The translations under genes and the position numbers were made by a program. This document shows positions 17,054 to 27,387 of a stretch of 64,000 bases of DNA, in pieces. Source of the stretch: Micromonospora chaiyaphumensis (GTDB lineage Bacteria > Actinomycetota > Actinomycetes > Mycobacteriales > Micromonosporaceae); NCBI RefSeq assembly GCF_900091435.1, contig NZ_FMCS01000002.1, forward strand, positions 620,001 through 684,000, given 5' to 3'. Within the stretch, counting starts at the first letter, position 1; every line of letters begins with the position of its first letter. Below the pieces are notes generated by a model. The model was not told the DNA's origin and did no database searches. It saw nothing but the letters and a program-made list of their open reading frames with translations.

Positions 17054-18031
17054 TCAGCCGGTCCGGCCCGGCGCGTCCACGATCCTGCCGGCGACCCGGA
17101 TCAGCTCGACCTCGACGTCGCCCTTCTTCAGGGCGACCCCCTCGGGCGTCGTGTGGTCCTGGACGACGACGGTCCGGCTGCCGAGGAACTCGTGGGTGGC
17201 CGGATCGAGCAGGATGTCCTCCCGCCGCCAGCCGTCCTGCACCATCCCCATCGCGATCGCCGGGCGGCCGTCGAAGTCGACCGGCTCGTCGGACCGGGTG
17301 ACGCCGGGGAGCAGGGCCAGGGCCCGGAGCAGGGTCGCCTTCACACCGGGCGGCAGCACGTTGTCCCGCAGCATCGACTCGATCAGCAGGTACGAGACGG
17401 CGTCGCCGTCCTTGCCGGACTGACTCCGGGTCCGCAGCCAGTCGAGCAGCGCCCGCGGATCGGTAGGCAGGCCAGCCAGCGTCGGGTAGTCCTGCGGCGG
17501 CATGACCTGAGGCAGATCCGTGCTCTCCGGCATGACTTCGAGCTTGCCGTCGATCATCTCGGCAGCCTGCCGCCCGTCGGCCCGCTGCCAGGACCGCGTG
17601 GTCTCGCGGGTGGCCTGGCCCTTGTCCTCGGCGATCTTGCCGCGGACCATCCTCAGCTCGACGTAGGTCCACTGGTCGCGGCGTGGTGGGGTGAACGGTT
17701 CGCTCTCGGCGTGCACGGCGGCCAGTTCGAAGGTCTGCGCGACCGGCCCGCTCGCCACGTACGGCGCCGGCCGTGCCGGCGGAGCCGCCGGGCCGAGGCC
17801 ACGGACCGCGACCACCCCGGCGACCAGTGCGGCGGCGCCGACAGCGGCGAATCCGGCACGCCAGGCCCACCCCGGCAGGCGCCGGCCGCGCCGCTGTGGC
17901 GGGCTCGGCACGGTGGCCGCACGCTCGGCGATCCGGGCCAGCAGCGCCGCCCGGGCCCGGTCCCGGGCTTCGGGCGCGGGCGGCTCGGCCTCGCTCCAGC
18001 TGTCGCGCAGGGCGGTGATGTCGTCGATCAC
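17054..18031 (-). CDS. CU044_5270 family membrane protein, partner of the ECF sigma factor
   Basis: A 325-residue protein with a cytoplasmic N-terminus of about 70 residues, one membrane segment (AGFAAVGAAALVAGVVAV, about 72-90) and a large extracytoplasmic domain (VELRMVRGKIAEDKG ... VVVQDHTTPEGVALKKGD). The CU044_5270 family is commonly encoded next to ECF sigma genes. An anti-sigma or sensor role is an inference from layout; there is no zinc-finger HxxxCxxC motif. The GTG at 18031 overlaps the sigma stop as GTGA. Confidence 0.8.
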   Translation of the reverse strand: MIDDITALRDSWSEAEPPAPEARDRARAALLARIAERAATVPSPPQRRGRRLPGWAWRAGFAAVGAAALVAGVVAVRGLGPAAPPARPAPYVASGPVAQTFELAAVHAESEPFTPPRRDQWTYVELRMVRGKIAEDKGQATRETTRSWQRADGRQAAEMIDGKLEVMPESTDLPQVMPPQDYPTLAGLPTDPRALLDWLRTRSQSGKDGDAVSYLLIESMLRDNVLPPGVKATLLRALALLPGVTRSDEPVDFDGRPAIAMGMVQDGWRREDILLDPATHEFLGSRTVVVQDHTTPEGVALKKGDVEVELIRVAGRIVDAPGRTG

Positions 18032-18639
18032 TCGGAATCCTCTCCGGTTGCCGTCGGATCGGCGCCACCCAGCGCCGCCCGTAACCTCTTGCGCGCCCGG
18101 TGCAGCCGGGACCGGACGGTGCCAGCGGGAATCTCCAGTGCCCGGGACACCTCTTCGCACGTCAGGTCCGCCCAGGCGACCAGCAGCACCACTTCCCGGT
18201 CGGAGGGTGAGATCTCCGCCAGTGCCGCCGCGAGCCGCGCGCGCACGGCCTGCGCGTCAAGGCGTACGGCGATCCGGTCGGCCGGCCCGTCGTGGCCGTC
18301 CCGGTCGGCGTGCTCCGCCCGGGCCAGCGCCCGGTACTGTCGCGCCTCGGCCCGCCGGTGCCCGGCGATGAGGTTCGACGCGATGCCGAACAGCCACGGC
18401 CGGGCGCTGTGCTGCGTGGTGTCGTACCGGCGCCAGTGGTCGAAGGCCACCAGGAAGGTCTCCGCCGCCACGTCGTCGGCCAGATCGCGGCCCAGTCGTC
18501 GGCTGGCGTAGCCGTGGATCGCCGGGTAGTAGCGGTCGAAGATCGCGTCGAACACCGCCGGATCCCCGTGCATCCGGCTGATGATCTCGGCGTCGGTCTC
18601 CTCGGCGTCGGTGCACACGTCTCGTGTCACCACACCCAT
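18028..18639 (-). CDS. ECF-family RNA polymerase sigma factor
   Basis: A 203-residue extracytoplasmic-function sigma factor. Region 2 runs through FDAIFDRYYPAIHGYA and ADDVAAETFLVAFDHW with WLFGIASNLI; region 4 is LAEISPSDREVVLLVAWADL followed by the recognition helix (CEEVSRALEIPAGTVRSRLH). The ATG at 18639 follows GAAGGAG. Its partner gene overlaps downstream, so the two form an operon. The signal and regulon are unknown. The subtype resembles those paired with CU044_5270 proteins. Confidence 0.92.
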   Translation of the reverse strand: MGVVTRDVCTDAEETDAEIISRMHGDPAVFDAIFDRYYPAIHGYASRRLGRDLADDVAAETFLVAFDHWRRYDTTQHSARPWLFGIASNLIAGHRRAEARQYRALARAEHADRDGHDGPADRIAVRLDAQAVRARLAAALAEISPSDREVVLLVAWADLTCEEVSRALEIPAGTVRSRLHRARKRLRAALGGADPTATGEDSE

Positions 18640-18761
18640 GAATTCTCCTTCTGTTTCCCGCGTCCCCTCCTGCGCGCCGAGGGCTCACCCCTACTTCGCC
18701 GCGGGCGGCCGGAGTGTTCGCGGCGGCAGCCCGACGAAACCGCCCGCTGGGCATACTGAGT

Positions 18762-19370
18762 ATGCTGCCCGCCGTGCGGATTGATCATCGACCGGTGGCA
18801 CTCACCGCCGTGCCGGGTGGCCTCCTGCTCGGCTTCCTGGACTTCGTGTGGATCAAATGGGTGCCGTATCCCTTCGCGGAGCTCGGCAACTCCACGGCCA
18901 CCTGGGCCGTCGCCGCCTTCGCCTTCGGCTGGTGGCTCCGGTCCGGCCCGGTGCGCGCGGCGCTGGGGGCCGCCGTCCTGCTCGTCGTCGCCGTGCCGAG
19001 CTACTACCTCACGGCGACCCTGCTCCAGGGCGACGACCTGGCCGTGTTGTGGGCGCCGACGTCGCTGCTCTGGATGGCCTTCGGCGTGCTCGCCGGGATC
19101 GTCTTCGGCACCGGTGGCACCTGGGCCCGTCTGCCAGGCCCGCGACGGATCGTCGGGACCGCGCTTCCGGCCGCCGTCTTCTTCGAGGAGGCGGCACGAT
19201 TTGCCAGCCGGCCGGGCGCGGCCTGGAACGTCGCGATCGACGTGGCGCTCGGCGTCCTGGCCGTCGTGCTCGTCGGCCGATCGAACCGGCAGCGGGCGCT
19301 CGCGTTGGCCGTGGCGGTGCCGGTCGCCGCCGTCATCTTCGTCGGCTTCGCGCTGGCCGCCGGATTCTGA
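18762..19370 (+). CDS. DUF6518-like integral membrane protein
   Basis: A 202-residue polytopic membrane protein with about six hydrophobic segments, including VPGGLLLGFLDFVWIKWVPYP, TWAVAAFAFGWWL, AVLLVVAVPSYYLTATLLQG and a C-terminal VAVPVAAVIFVGFALAAGF. Loop features such as FFEEAARF are conserved in the small actinobacterial DUF6518 group (recognised from memory, moderate confidence). No function is known. The ribosome site is weak, and a GTG at 18774 is an alternative start. It diverges from the ECF sigma operon across a 122-base gap. Confidence 0.75.
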   Translation: MLPAVRIDHRPVALTAVPGGLLLGFLDFVWIKWVPYPFAELGNSTATWAVAAFAFGWWLRSGPVRAALGAAVLLVVAVPSYYLTATLLQGDDLAVLWAPTSLLWMAFGVLAGIVFGTGGTWARLPGPRRIVGTALPAAVFFEEAARFASRPGAAWNVAIDVALGVLAVVLVGRSNRQRALALAVAVPVAAVIFVGFALAAGF

Positions 19371-19469
19371 GCGGCCGGTACGATCGCGAGCTTGTTCTCA
19401 CTGCCGGAAGCCCACGAGATCCGCGTACGGCTGCCCCGGCAGTTCCCATCCTGAGAGTAGGTTTCGTCA

Positions 19470-19850
19470 ATGGCATGCCGAATCAGTGAGCTCGTGCTCA
19501 AGTGCCGCGACCCCGAGGTGCTGGCGCGGTTCTGGTGCGAGGTCCTCGACTTCGTCGAGCTCGATCGCGAAGCGGAGGGCTGCATCGAGATCGGCCCGCG
19601 CGAAGGGTTCGGCGGCCCGCAGCCGACGATCTTCCTCATCCGCAACGACGAGCCGAAGAACGGGCCTGCCCGGCTGCACATCGACGTCAACGCCACCGAC
19701 CGCGACCAGGACGCCGAACTTGAGCGCCTCCTGGCCGCCGGGGCCAAACTCGTCGACATCGGTCAGCCCGCGGATGCGTCCTGGCACGTCCTCGCCGATC
19801 CCGAAGGCAACGAGTTCTGCCTGCTCAGGCGCCGCCTCGACCCGCTCTGA
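19470..19850 (+). CDS. VOC / glyoxalase-like domain protein
   Basis: A 126-residue protein with paired beta-alpha-beta modules of the vicinal oxygen chelate fold: ISELVLKCRDPEVLARFWCEVL, then RLHIDVNATDRDQDAELERL and WHVLADPEGNEFCLLRR. The DPEGNEFCL ending is typical of the VOC_BsCatE_like/glyoxalase-like group. Substrate unknown: members include dioxygenases, resistance proteins and binding proteins. An AGTAGG sequence 12 bases upstream supports the ATG at 19470. Confidence 0.85.
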   Translation: MACRISELVLKCRDPEVLARFWCEVLDFVELDREAEGCIEIGPREGFGGPQPTIFLIRNDEPKNGPARLHIDVNATDRDQDAELERLLAAGAKLVDIGQPADASWHVLADPEGNEFCLLRRRLDPL

Positions 19851-19919
19851 CGGCCCTCGTCCGAACGGACGGACGCTGGCGGCCCCGGCGGCGGCCTGCT
19901 CGGCTCGCCCCGCCCCGAA

Positions 19920-20025
19920 TAGGGACGACCCCCGTCGGGGGGAGACGGGGGTCGTCGTGAGGTTCGGCTCCGGGGGGGTCGAGCCGAACCCACTCAGCGG
20001 TCACGGGGGGTGCAACCGCCGAGGG
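19920..20025 (-). ncRNA. 6C small RNA
   Basis: Read on the minus strand this region folds into consecutive hairpins whose loops are runs of six or more C: a stem 19997-20001/20015-20019 with an inner CAC/GTG pairing, a perfect 10-bp stem 19961-19970/19981-19990 with seven C in the loop, and a perfect 13-bp stem 19924-19936/19944-19956 with six C in the loop that also serves as terminator. Paired C-loop hairpins define the actinobacterial 6C RNA (B11 in M. tuberculosis, scr3559 in S. coelicolor). Position also fits: in M. tuberculosis it lies between ssd and the HAD gene, on the strand opposite the HAD gene. The 5' end is not resolved; a TATAAG at 20082-20087 (minus strand) is a possible -10. 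Confidence 0.85.
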
Positions 20026-20134
20026 CCTTCATTGACGGGTTGTGAGCTCCCGTCGTGAGCACAAGCATGCCGCAATGGACCCTTATACGTCGAGTGGTGT
20101 CCACTCCACGCAACGCTAAATCGTGGTACGAGTG

Positions 20135-20150
20135 TGTGACCGCCGTCACT
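20135..20150. promoter_or_regulatory. CRP-like operator upstream of the HAD gene
   Basis: TGTGA-N6-TCACT matches the CRP/GlxR half-site pattern TGTGA-N6-TCACA with one difference. It lies about 85-100 bases before the HAD hydrolase start. A nearby dyad GAGTGG-TGT-CCACTC sits at 20092-20106. Regulator identity is inference. Confidence 0.35.
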
Positions 20151-20235
20151 CAGAGGAGTGGCATGCCCCCACCGGCCCGCTCCCGGGGCCCCGGGGACCC
20201 GCCGTCCGTGCCCCGTCGGGCTAGACTTTCGCGCC

Positions 20236-21045
20236 GTGGGCCGGAGTGCCGCTTTCTTCGATCTCGACAAGACCGTCATCGCCAAGTCGAGCGCACTGGC
20301 GTTCGGTCGGCCGTTCTACCGGGACGGGCTGATCACGCGCCGTGACGTGGTCAAGTCGGCGTACGCGCAGCTGATGTTCCGGCTGGGCGGCACCGACGAG
20401 CAGACCATGGCCCGCACCCGGGACTACCTCGCCACGCTGTGCAAGGGTTGGCCGGTGGACCAGGTCCGCCAGATCGTCGCGGAGACGCTGCACGAGCTGA
20501 TCAACCCCTACGTGTACGCCGAGGCGGCCGCCCTCATCGAGGAGCACCAGGCCGCCGGGCGGGACGTGGTGCTGGTGTCCGCCTCGGGCGAGGAGATGGT
20601 CCGTCCCATCGGCGAGCTGCTCGGGGTGACCGACGTGATCGCCACCCGCATGGCGGTGGCGGACGGCCGCTACAGCGGCGAGGTCGAGTTCTACGCGGCC
20701 GGCCCGCGCAAGGTCGACGCCGTCGGCGAGCTGGCCCAGGCCCGCGGCTACGACCTCGCCGACTCCTACGCCTACTCCGACTCGTACAGCGACCGGCCGC
20801 TGCTGGAGTGCGTGGGGCACCCGACCGCGGTCAACCCGGACCGGGCGCTGCGCAAGCTGGCCGCGGAGAACTCGTGGCCGGTGCTGGAGTTCCGGCACCC
20901 GGTGCCGCTGGGGCGGCGGCTGCGGGAGCGCCCGGCCGTGCCGGTCGCCGCGGCGGCCCTGGGCGTGGGCGTCGGCGTGGCCATCGGCATCGCCTGGTAC
21001 GGCCGGCACCGCCGCACCCGCGCGGCCACCACCCCCACCGTCTGA
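20236..21045 (+). CDS. HAD-superfamily hydrolase, SerB-like (Rv3661 type), membrane-anchored
   Basis: A 269-residue HAD phosphatase of subfamily IB. Motif I is FFDLDKTVI (nucleophile Asp and Asp+2), motif II lies in VVLVSASGEEM, and motif IV includes AYSDSYSDRPLLE. A C-terminal hydrophobic segment (VAAAALGVGVGVAIGIAWYG) anchors it in the membrane. It is very similar in pattern to M. tuberculosis Rv3661. The GTG at 20236 is chosen because the motif follows at normal distance and TAGACT at 20222-20227 would give a leaderless transcript; a GTG at 20158 is in frame. Substrate unknown. Confidence 0.88.
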   Translation: MGRSAAFFDLDKTVIAKSSALAFGRPFYRDGLITRRDVVKSAYAQLMFRLGGTDEQTMARTRDYLATLCKGWPVDQVRQIVAETLHELINPYVYAEAAALIEEHQAAGRDVVLVSASGEEMVRPIGELLGVTDVIATRMAVADGRYSGEVEFYAAGPRKVDAVGELAQARGYDLADSYAYSDSYSDRPLLECVGHPTAVNPDRALRKLAAENSWPVLEFRHPVPLGRRLRERPAVPVAAAALGVGVGVAIGIAWYGRHRRTRAATTPTV

Positions 21046-21069
21046 GGCCGCGCCGAGCCGCGCGGCGGT

Positions 21070-21816
21070 TCAGGACGCGGCGAGGATCTCGTCGCCGATG
21101 AGCGTGATCTGGTCCGCGCCGACCTCGACGGCCGCCATGTAGTGGCGCAGCCAGGAGCGCAGCCCGTCGGGGGTGCCCGTGGCGAAGGCGCCGGCCGCGC
21201 CCACGTACTCGGGTTCCCGCTCCCGGTGGCCGACGTCGACGGCGACCAGCCCGCGCGGGTCGAAGCCCGTGGAGATCAGCACCAGCCGGGCGGCCGCCCG
21301 CGCCACCACCCCGGACGGGCCGGCGAACGGGCGCAGGTTGAGCAGTTCACCGTGCACCACGGCGGCCAGCACGAGCGGCGGCACCTTCGTGCCGCCGGCC
21401 ACCAGGCCGGCCAGCCCGTCGAGGCGAGCCGCCACCACCGGGTCCGCGACCGGGCGGCCCAGCTCGGCCTCGGCCACGACGTCGCGGGCCGCGAGCACGT
21501 GCAGCCGGGCGAGCGCCTGGCGGGGCGCCTTCGGCCAGAGCTCGCTCAGCCCAGGCAGTGCTCCCGCCACCCGCAGGGCGCCCTGGAGCAGCGGATCGGT
21601 GACCGTACCCGCGCGTACCTCCTCGCGGTCGTGCACCCGGCCCTCCAGGGCGGCGCTGGCCACGGCCGAGCGGAGGCTGACCTCGGCGGCGACCTGGCCG
21701 CCCTGGCGGCGCAGCGCGCGGTGGCGGTGGGCCTGGTCGACCCGGTCGCGGGCGCGCTCGACGGCGGGCGCGATGTCGGCGAGCGCGAGCAGCGGGGCGA
21801 GCGGGTCGGTGGTCAC
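21070..21816 (-). CDS. Fic-fold protein with degenerate active site (Rv3662c-position gene)
   Basis: A 248-residue helical protein related to Fic/DOC proteins, which normally AMPylate targets through HPFx(D/E)GNGRxxR. The aligned stretch here is RPFAGPSGVVAR (about residues 162-173): the catalytic histidine is Arg162, the nucleotide-binding Gly/Asn/Arg are lost and only the last Arg remains. The preceding helix VLAAVVHGELLNL fits the Fic core. It is probably not an AMPylase of the usual kind. The GTG at 21816 follows GGCGGG. The gene is convergent with the HAD gene and divergent from acs, as in other actinobacteria. Confidence 0.75.
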   Translation of the reverse strand: MTTDPLAPLLALADIAPAVERARDRVDQAHRHRALRRQGGQVAAEVSLRSAVASAALEGRVHDREEVRAGTVTDPLLQGALRVAGALPGLSELWPKAPRQALARLHVLAARDVVAEAELGRPVADPVVAARLDGLAGLVAGGTKVPPLVLAAVVHGELLNLRPFAGPSGVVARAAARLVLISTGFDPRGLVAVDVGHREREPEYVGAAGAFATGTPDGLRSWLRHYMAAVEVGADQITLIGDEILAAS

Positions 21817-22015
21817 CCCGCCACGCTAGCGATCCCCGCACCCGGCCGGAGCGCCAGCCGCCGGAACGCGACGCGAGCCACTCTCCGCTACTGCTCGGCG
21901 CGCGCGGAGGGCCACTGGGCGCGTGACGGCTGACCGGGCGGTCGCGGCGGAGGGTGCGCCCCGACTAACCTCTCCCGGGTAGGAGACGCAGGTCACGCGA
22001 TGAAGGAGTCACCGC

Positions 22016-24004
<1,989 letters not shown>

Positions 24005-24020
24005 GCGCACACGTACCCCT

Positions 24021-24060
24021 GACGGTGGGTGGCGGTCCGGACGGGCCGCCACCCACCGTC
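24021..24060 (+). terminator. Terminator after acs
   Basis: A perfect 15-bp inverted repeat (24021-24035 with 24046-24060) with a 10-base loop, 16 bases past the acs stop and followed by GTTCTGTT. A strong intrinsic terminator. Confidence 0.85.
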
Positions 24061-24246
24061 GTTCTGTTGAGACACCTGTCGGAAGTTCGGTGGAGGCCCG
24101 GCAGGCTGATCGGCCAGAGGCTATGTCGCCCCCTGTCGATGGAGCGCCTCTTCGGTTAGGTTCGCCGCATCGGACCGGTTCGACGGGCGTCGCTACGACG
24201 CGCGACCGGCCGGTTCCCCCCTCCCATGCCCTACGAACGGAGTGGC

Positions 24247-27039
24247 ATGCACACATTTCCGCAGTCCGGGTCACGCCGACGCCTACTCGTCGCGCTGCCC
24301 GCCATCGCCCTCGCGGCCGCGTCACTGACCGTGACCGGCAGCGCGGCCGCCCAGACGTCCGGCGGCGCCCGGGCCACCATCGGGGCGGACGACTACTACA
24401 TCAACTACGCCGAGCCGGAGGTCCAGCCGGACACGCCGGGCAAGGAGGTCAAGGGCAAGGACGGGGTCTTCACGAGCCCGGTCGACGCGGCGCGGGCCTA
24501 CGACCGCAAGTTCGCCGGCGGCAACCCGAAGGCCGCGCGGGAACTGGCCAAGATCGAGGCCAAGGCGATCAAGACGGGCAAGAGCCCCCGCCAGATCAAG
24601 CAGGCCAAGGGCACCCAGACCGCCAAGCTGCTCACCCTGCTGGTGGAGTTCAACGACAAGGCGAACGACGACTTCACCAACGTGTACGTGCCGAAGACGG
24701 TCTTCGAGGACCGGAGCTGTGTCCTCGGCACCGTGCAGAACGGCCCGAAGCACAACCAGATCCCGGACCCGGCCACCCTGCCGCACGAGGACAACAACTC
24801 GATGTGGGTGCCGGACTTCTCCCCGGCGCACTACGACAAGATGCTCTACACCAAGGAGGGCATCACCGAGCGGATCCGCAAGGACCTGACCGGGCCGGAC
24901 GGCAAGCCGGGCGTCGACATCTCCGGGCGCACGATGCACAACATGTACCTGGAGATGTCCAAGGGTGCGTACACGGTGGACGGGCAGGCCAGCCCGTGGA
25001 TCACCGTGCCGCACTCGGAGGGCTGGTACGCGGCCTCCCGCTGCTTCCAGGACGAGAACGGCAACTGGGTCGCCGGTCGTGAGCAGTCGATGAACGGCCA
25101 CCCGGACAACCCGCAGGGCGCGGGCCGGCTGGCCACCGACGCGGTGGACGCGCTGGCCAAGATGGACCCGAACTTCCCGTGGGCCGACTACGACATCGAG
25201 GACCAGGGCGACGCCGACGGTGACGGCAACGTCAACGAGCCGGACGGCGTGATCGACCACCTGGTGCTGGTGCACGCCAACCAGGGCAAGTCCCGCGGCG
25301 GCGGCGACATCGGCGTCTACTCGGTCTGGGCGCACTCCTCGACCGTGGCCGGTGGCTACACCATCCCGGGCACGAACAAGAAGGTCGCGAACTACATCGT
25401 GCAGCCGGAGGACGCCGGCGTCGGCGTCTTCGCCCACGAGTTCGGTCACGACCTCGGCCTGCCGGACCTCTACGACACCTCCGGCAACGCCGACTCGGAC
25501 GTCGACTTCTGGGACCTGATGGCCTCGGGCTCGCACAGCGGCGAGGTCTTCCAGGCGCTGCCCACCCACATGGGCCTCTGGGACAAGTGGGTGCTCGGCT
25601 GGGCCGACCCGCTGACCCTGAACCCGGGTGACGACCCGCGCTCGGTGCAGCTGGGCCAGACCTCGAACACCCCGGTCGGCACCAAGGACGGCATCAAGAT
25701 CAACCTGCCGGACAAGGTGATCACCCTGGCGCAGCCGCACAGCGGCAGCAACATGTGGTATTCCGGGGCCGACCAGGACTGGGCCGACGTCAAGCTGAGC
25801 CGCACCGTGACCGTCCCGAACGCCGCCGACGCGAAGTTCTGGATGTGGAACAACTACGTCATCGAGGCGGACTGGGACTACGGCTTCCTGGAGGTCTCCA
25901 CCAACGGCGGCGCCACCTGGTCCGAGCAGAAGGTCTACGACGCGACCGGCAAGCTCGTCACCACCAACGACGGGTACGCCGACCCGAACGGCCGCATGGT
26001 CGACTTCGGCAACAAGAAGTACGGCCTGACGGGCAGCACGGGCGGCTGGCGGCACGACTACGTCGACCTGTCCGCGTTCGCCGGGCAGACCATCCAGGTC
26101 CGCCTGCGGTACGCCACCGACGAGGCGTTCGTGGAGCGCGGCTGGTTCGCCGACGACTTCTCGGTGACCGGCGGCGGCGCCACCACCTGGAGCGACGACG
26201 TCGAGGGCGGCGCCAACGGCTGGACCCAGACCGGCGGCACCTTCACCGACACCACCGGCGCGGGCTGGCACGTCGACTCGGGCACCCAGGTCAAGTCGCA
26301 CTACTACCTGGCCGAGTGGCGCAACTTCGACGGCTTCGACAAGGGCCTGAAGTACGCGTACGACACGGTCTACTCGCACGAGGCGTGGAAGGTCGACAAG
26401 CTCTCCTACAACGCCCCGGGCATGCTGGTCTGGTACCGGGACACCGAGCTGGGCGACGTCAACCACGTCACCGCGCAGATGACCGCGCTGCCCAGCTACG
26501 GGGCCAAGGGCGGGCTGCTGATCGTCGACTCGCACAACGACCCGCTGCGCCGGCAGGGCGAGGCGGCCGTCAAGGACCCGTCGGTGCTGGACAACCTGCC
26601 CAGCCGCCCGCAGTCGTCCAACGCGGCGTTCTCGCTGGGCTCCTCGTACCCCTTCAAGGAGTGCCTGGAGGCGGCGGACGAGCCGTACAGCGAGTACTGC
26701 ACCAACTTCCCGGCCCAGGCCGCGGTGCCGACGTTCACCGACGCCAAGGGCTGGTACCCGGGCATCGAGATCCGGAACGGCTCCGCGTACGCCCGGGACA
26801 ACGACGCCTCCGTCGTCGTCCCGTCGCGGGGCAACGCGAAGTACACCACCCGGGTGACCAACCCCGACGGCACGCCGGCTCCGGCGTACTACGGGGCCAC
26901 CCTGGGCGGCGGGGCGATCGTGCTCGGCACCGGCAACCCCGGTGACGCGGGCGTCGCCTACGGCGTCTCGATCACCATCAAGCGGGCGGCCAAGGACAAC
27001 TCGTACGCCACGGTGTACGTGACCCCGGCGACCCCGTGA
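24247..27039 (+). CDS. Secreted M6 family metalloprotease (immune inhibitor A type), copy 1
   Basis: A 930-residue secreted zinc protease. A signal peptide (basic start, then LLVALPAIALAAASLTVTGSAAA) ends near residue 35. The prodomain-like part precedes the catalytic motif HEFGHDLGLPD (His397-Glu398, His401), the metzincin-like HExxHxxGxxD form of peptidase family M6. A calcium-site-like loop DADGDGNVNEPDG lies about 65 residues earlier. The C-terminal half contains MAM/VEG-like beta domains (DDVEGGANGWTQTGG). M6 enzymes such as Bacillus immune inhibitor A degrade host or antibacterial proteins; here nutrient proteolysis is equally likely. The ATG at 24247 follows CGGAG. It is the longest of three tandem paralogues. 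Confidence 0.94.
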   Translation: MHTFPQSGSRRRLLVALPAIALAAASLTVTGSAAAQTSGGARATIGADDYYINYAEPEVQPDTPGKEVKGKDGVFTSPVDAARAYDRKFAGGNPKAARELAKIEAKAIKTGKSPRQIKQAKGTQTAKLLTLLVEFNDKANDDFTNVYVPKTVFEDRSCVLGTVQNGPKHNQIPDPATLPHEDNNSMWVPDFSPAHYDKMLYTKEGITERIRKDLTGPDGKPGVDISGRTMHNMYLEMSKGAYTVDGQASPWITVPHSEGWYAASRCFQDENGNWVAGREQSMNGHPDNPQGAGRLATDAVDALAKMDPNFPWADYDIEDQGDADGDGNVNEPDGVIDHLVLVHANQGKSRGGGDIGVYSVWAHSSTVAGGYTIPGTNKKVANYIVQPEDAGVGVFAHEFGHDLGLPDLYDTSGNADSDVDFWDLMASGSHSGEVFQALPTHMGLWDKWVLGWADPLTLNPGDDPRSVQLGQTSNTPVGTKDGIKINLPDKVITLAQPHSGSNMWYSGADQDWADVKLSRTVTVPNAADAKFWMWNNYVIEADWDYGFLEVSTNGGATWSEQKVYDATGKLVTTNDGYADPNGRMVDFGNKKYGLTGSTGGWRHDYVDLSAFAGQTIQVRLRYATDEAFVERGWFADDFSVTGGGATTWSDDVEGGANGWTQTGGTFTDTTGAGWHVDSGTQVKSHYYLAEWRNFDGFDKGLKYAYDTVYSHEAWKVDKLSYNAPGMLVWYRDTELGDVNHVTAQMTALPSYGAKGGLLIVDSHNDPLRRQGEAAVKDPSVLDNLPSRPQSSNAAFSLGSSYPFKECLEAADEPYSEYCTNFPAQAAVPTFTDAKGWYPGIEIRNGSAYARDNDASVVVPSRGNAKYTTRVTNPDGTPAPAYYGATLGGGAIVLGTGNPGDAGVAYGVSITIKRAAKDNSYATVYVTPATP

Positions 27040-27074
27040 CCTGACACGCCGAGAGCGCGTCGGAACCACACGAC

Positions 27075-27115
27075 GGGGCCCGTCTGGAGCACACTGCTCC
27101 GGGCGGGCCCCGCCT
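27075..27115 (+). terminator. Terminator after protease copy 1
   Basis: A compound hairpin: outer stem 27075-27082/27104-27111 and inner stem 27086-27091/27095-27100, ending in a CCTTTTCTT tract. It is the clearest rho-independent terminator in the window. Confidence 0.88.
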
Positions 27116-27195
27116 TTTCTTACATGCGGGCAGTTTTTCCTCGCGGTCGTGTGACATTTTCCAGGGCCGCTGCGCTCCCCTTTGGGGACCTCATA

Positions 27196-27216
27196 ATCAC
27201 TGTCACCTACAGTGAT
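27196..27216. promoter_or_regulatory. Operator-like dyad upstream of protease copy 2
   Basis: ATCACTG-N7-CAGTGAT, a perfect 7-bp inverted repeat, in a comparatively AT-rich 376-base leader. It looks like a binding site for a dimeric regulator; the protein is unknown. Confidence 0.45.
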
Positions 27217-27331
27217 CGTGGCCGAAACGTAACGTGAATCTGCGGTGGCTCGCTGGGCGTTTTTGGCCCCATTTGCTCAGGAAAAAAAGCCGAATCATCG
27301 GGTGATTGACCGGTGACAACGATGCAAACAC

Positions 27332-27387
27332 CTGTCATTGTGAGTGACGCATGACATGACAGCGATGGCTATGGCTGTCCCTGTCAT
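27332..27387. repeat. Three CTGTCAT motifs in the leader of protease copy 2
   Basis: CTGTCAT occurs at 27332-27338 and 27381-27387 on the plus strand and as ATGACAG at 27356-27362, so three copies fall in 56 bases directly before the ribosome site. They may be operator or RNA-leader elements. Confidence 0.45.

Noticed and set aside
18640..18761. Autoregulatory promoter of the ECF sigma operon
   Set aside because: No repeated or consensus-like -35/-10 pair could be picked out convincingly in this gap.
24322..27069. Open frame of about 915 codons opposite protease copy 1 (and similar ones opposite copies 2 and 3)
   Set aside because: Val/Arg/Gly/Asp-rich composition mirrors the coding strand. 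No domain, and the sense frames are complete M6 proteases.
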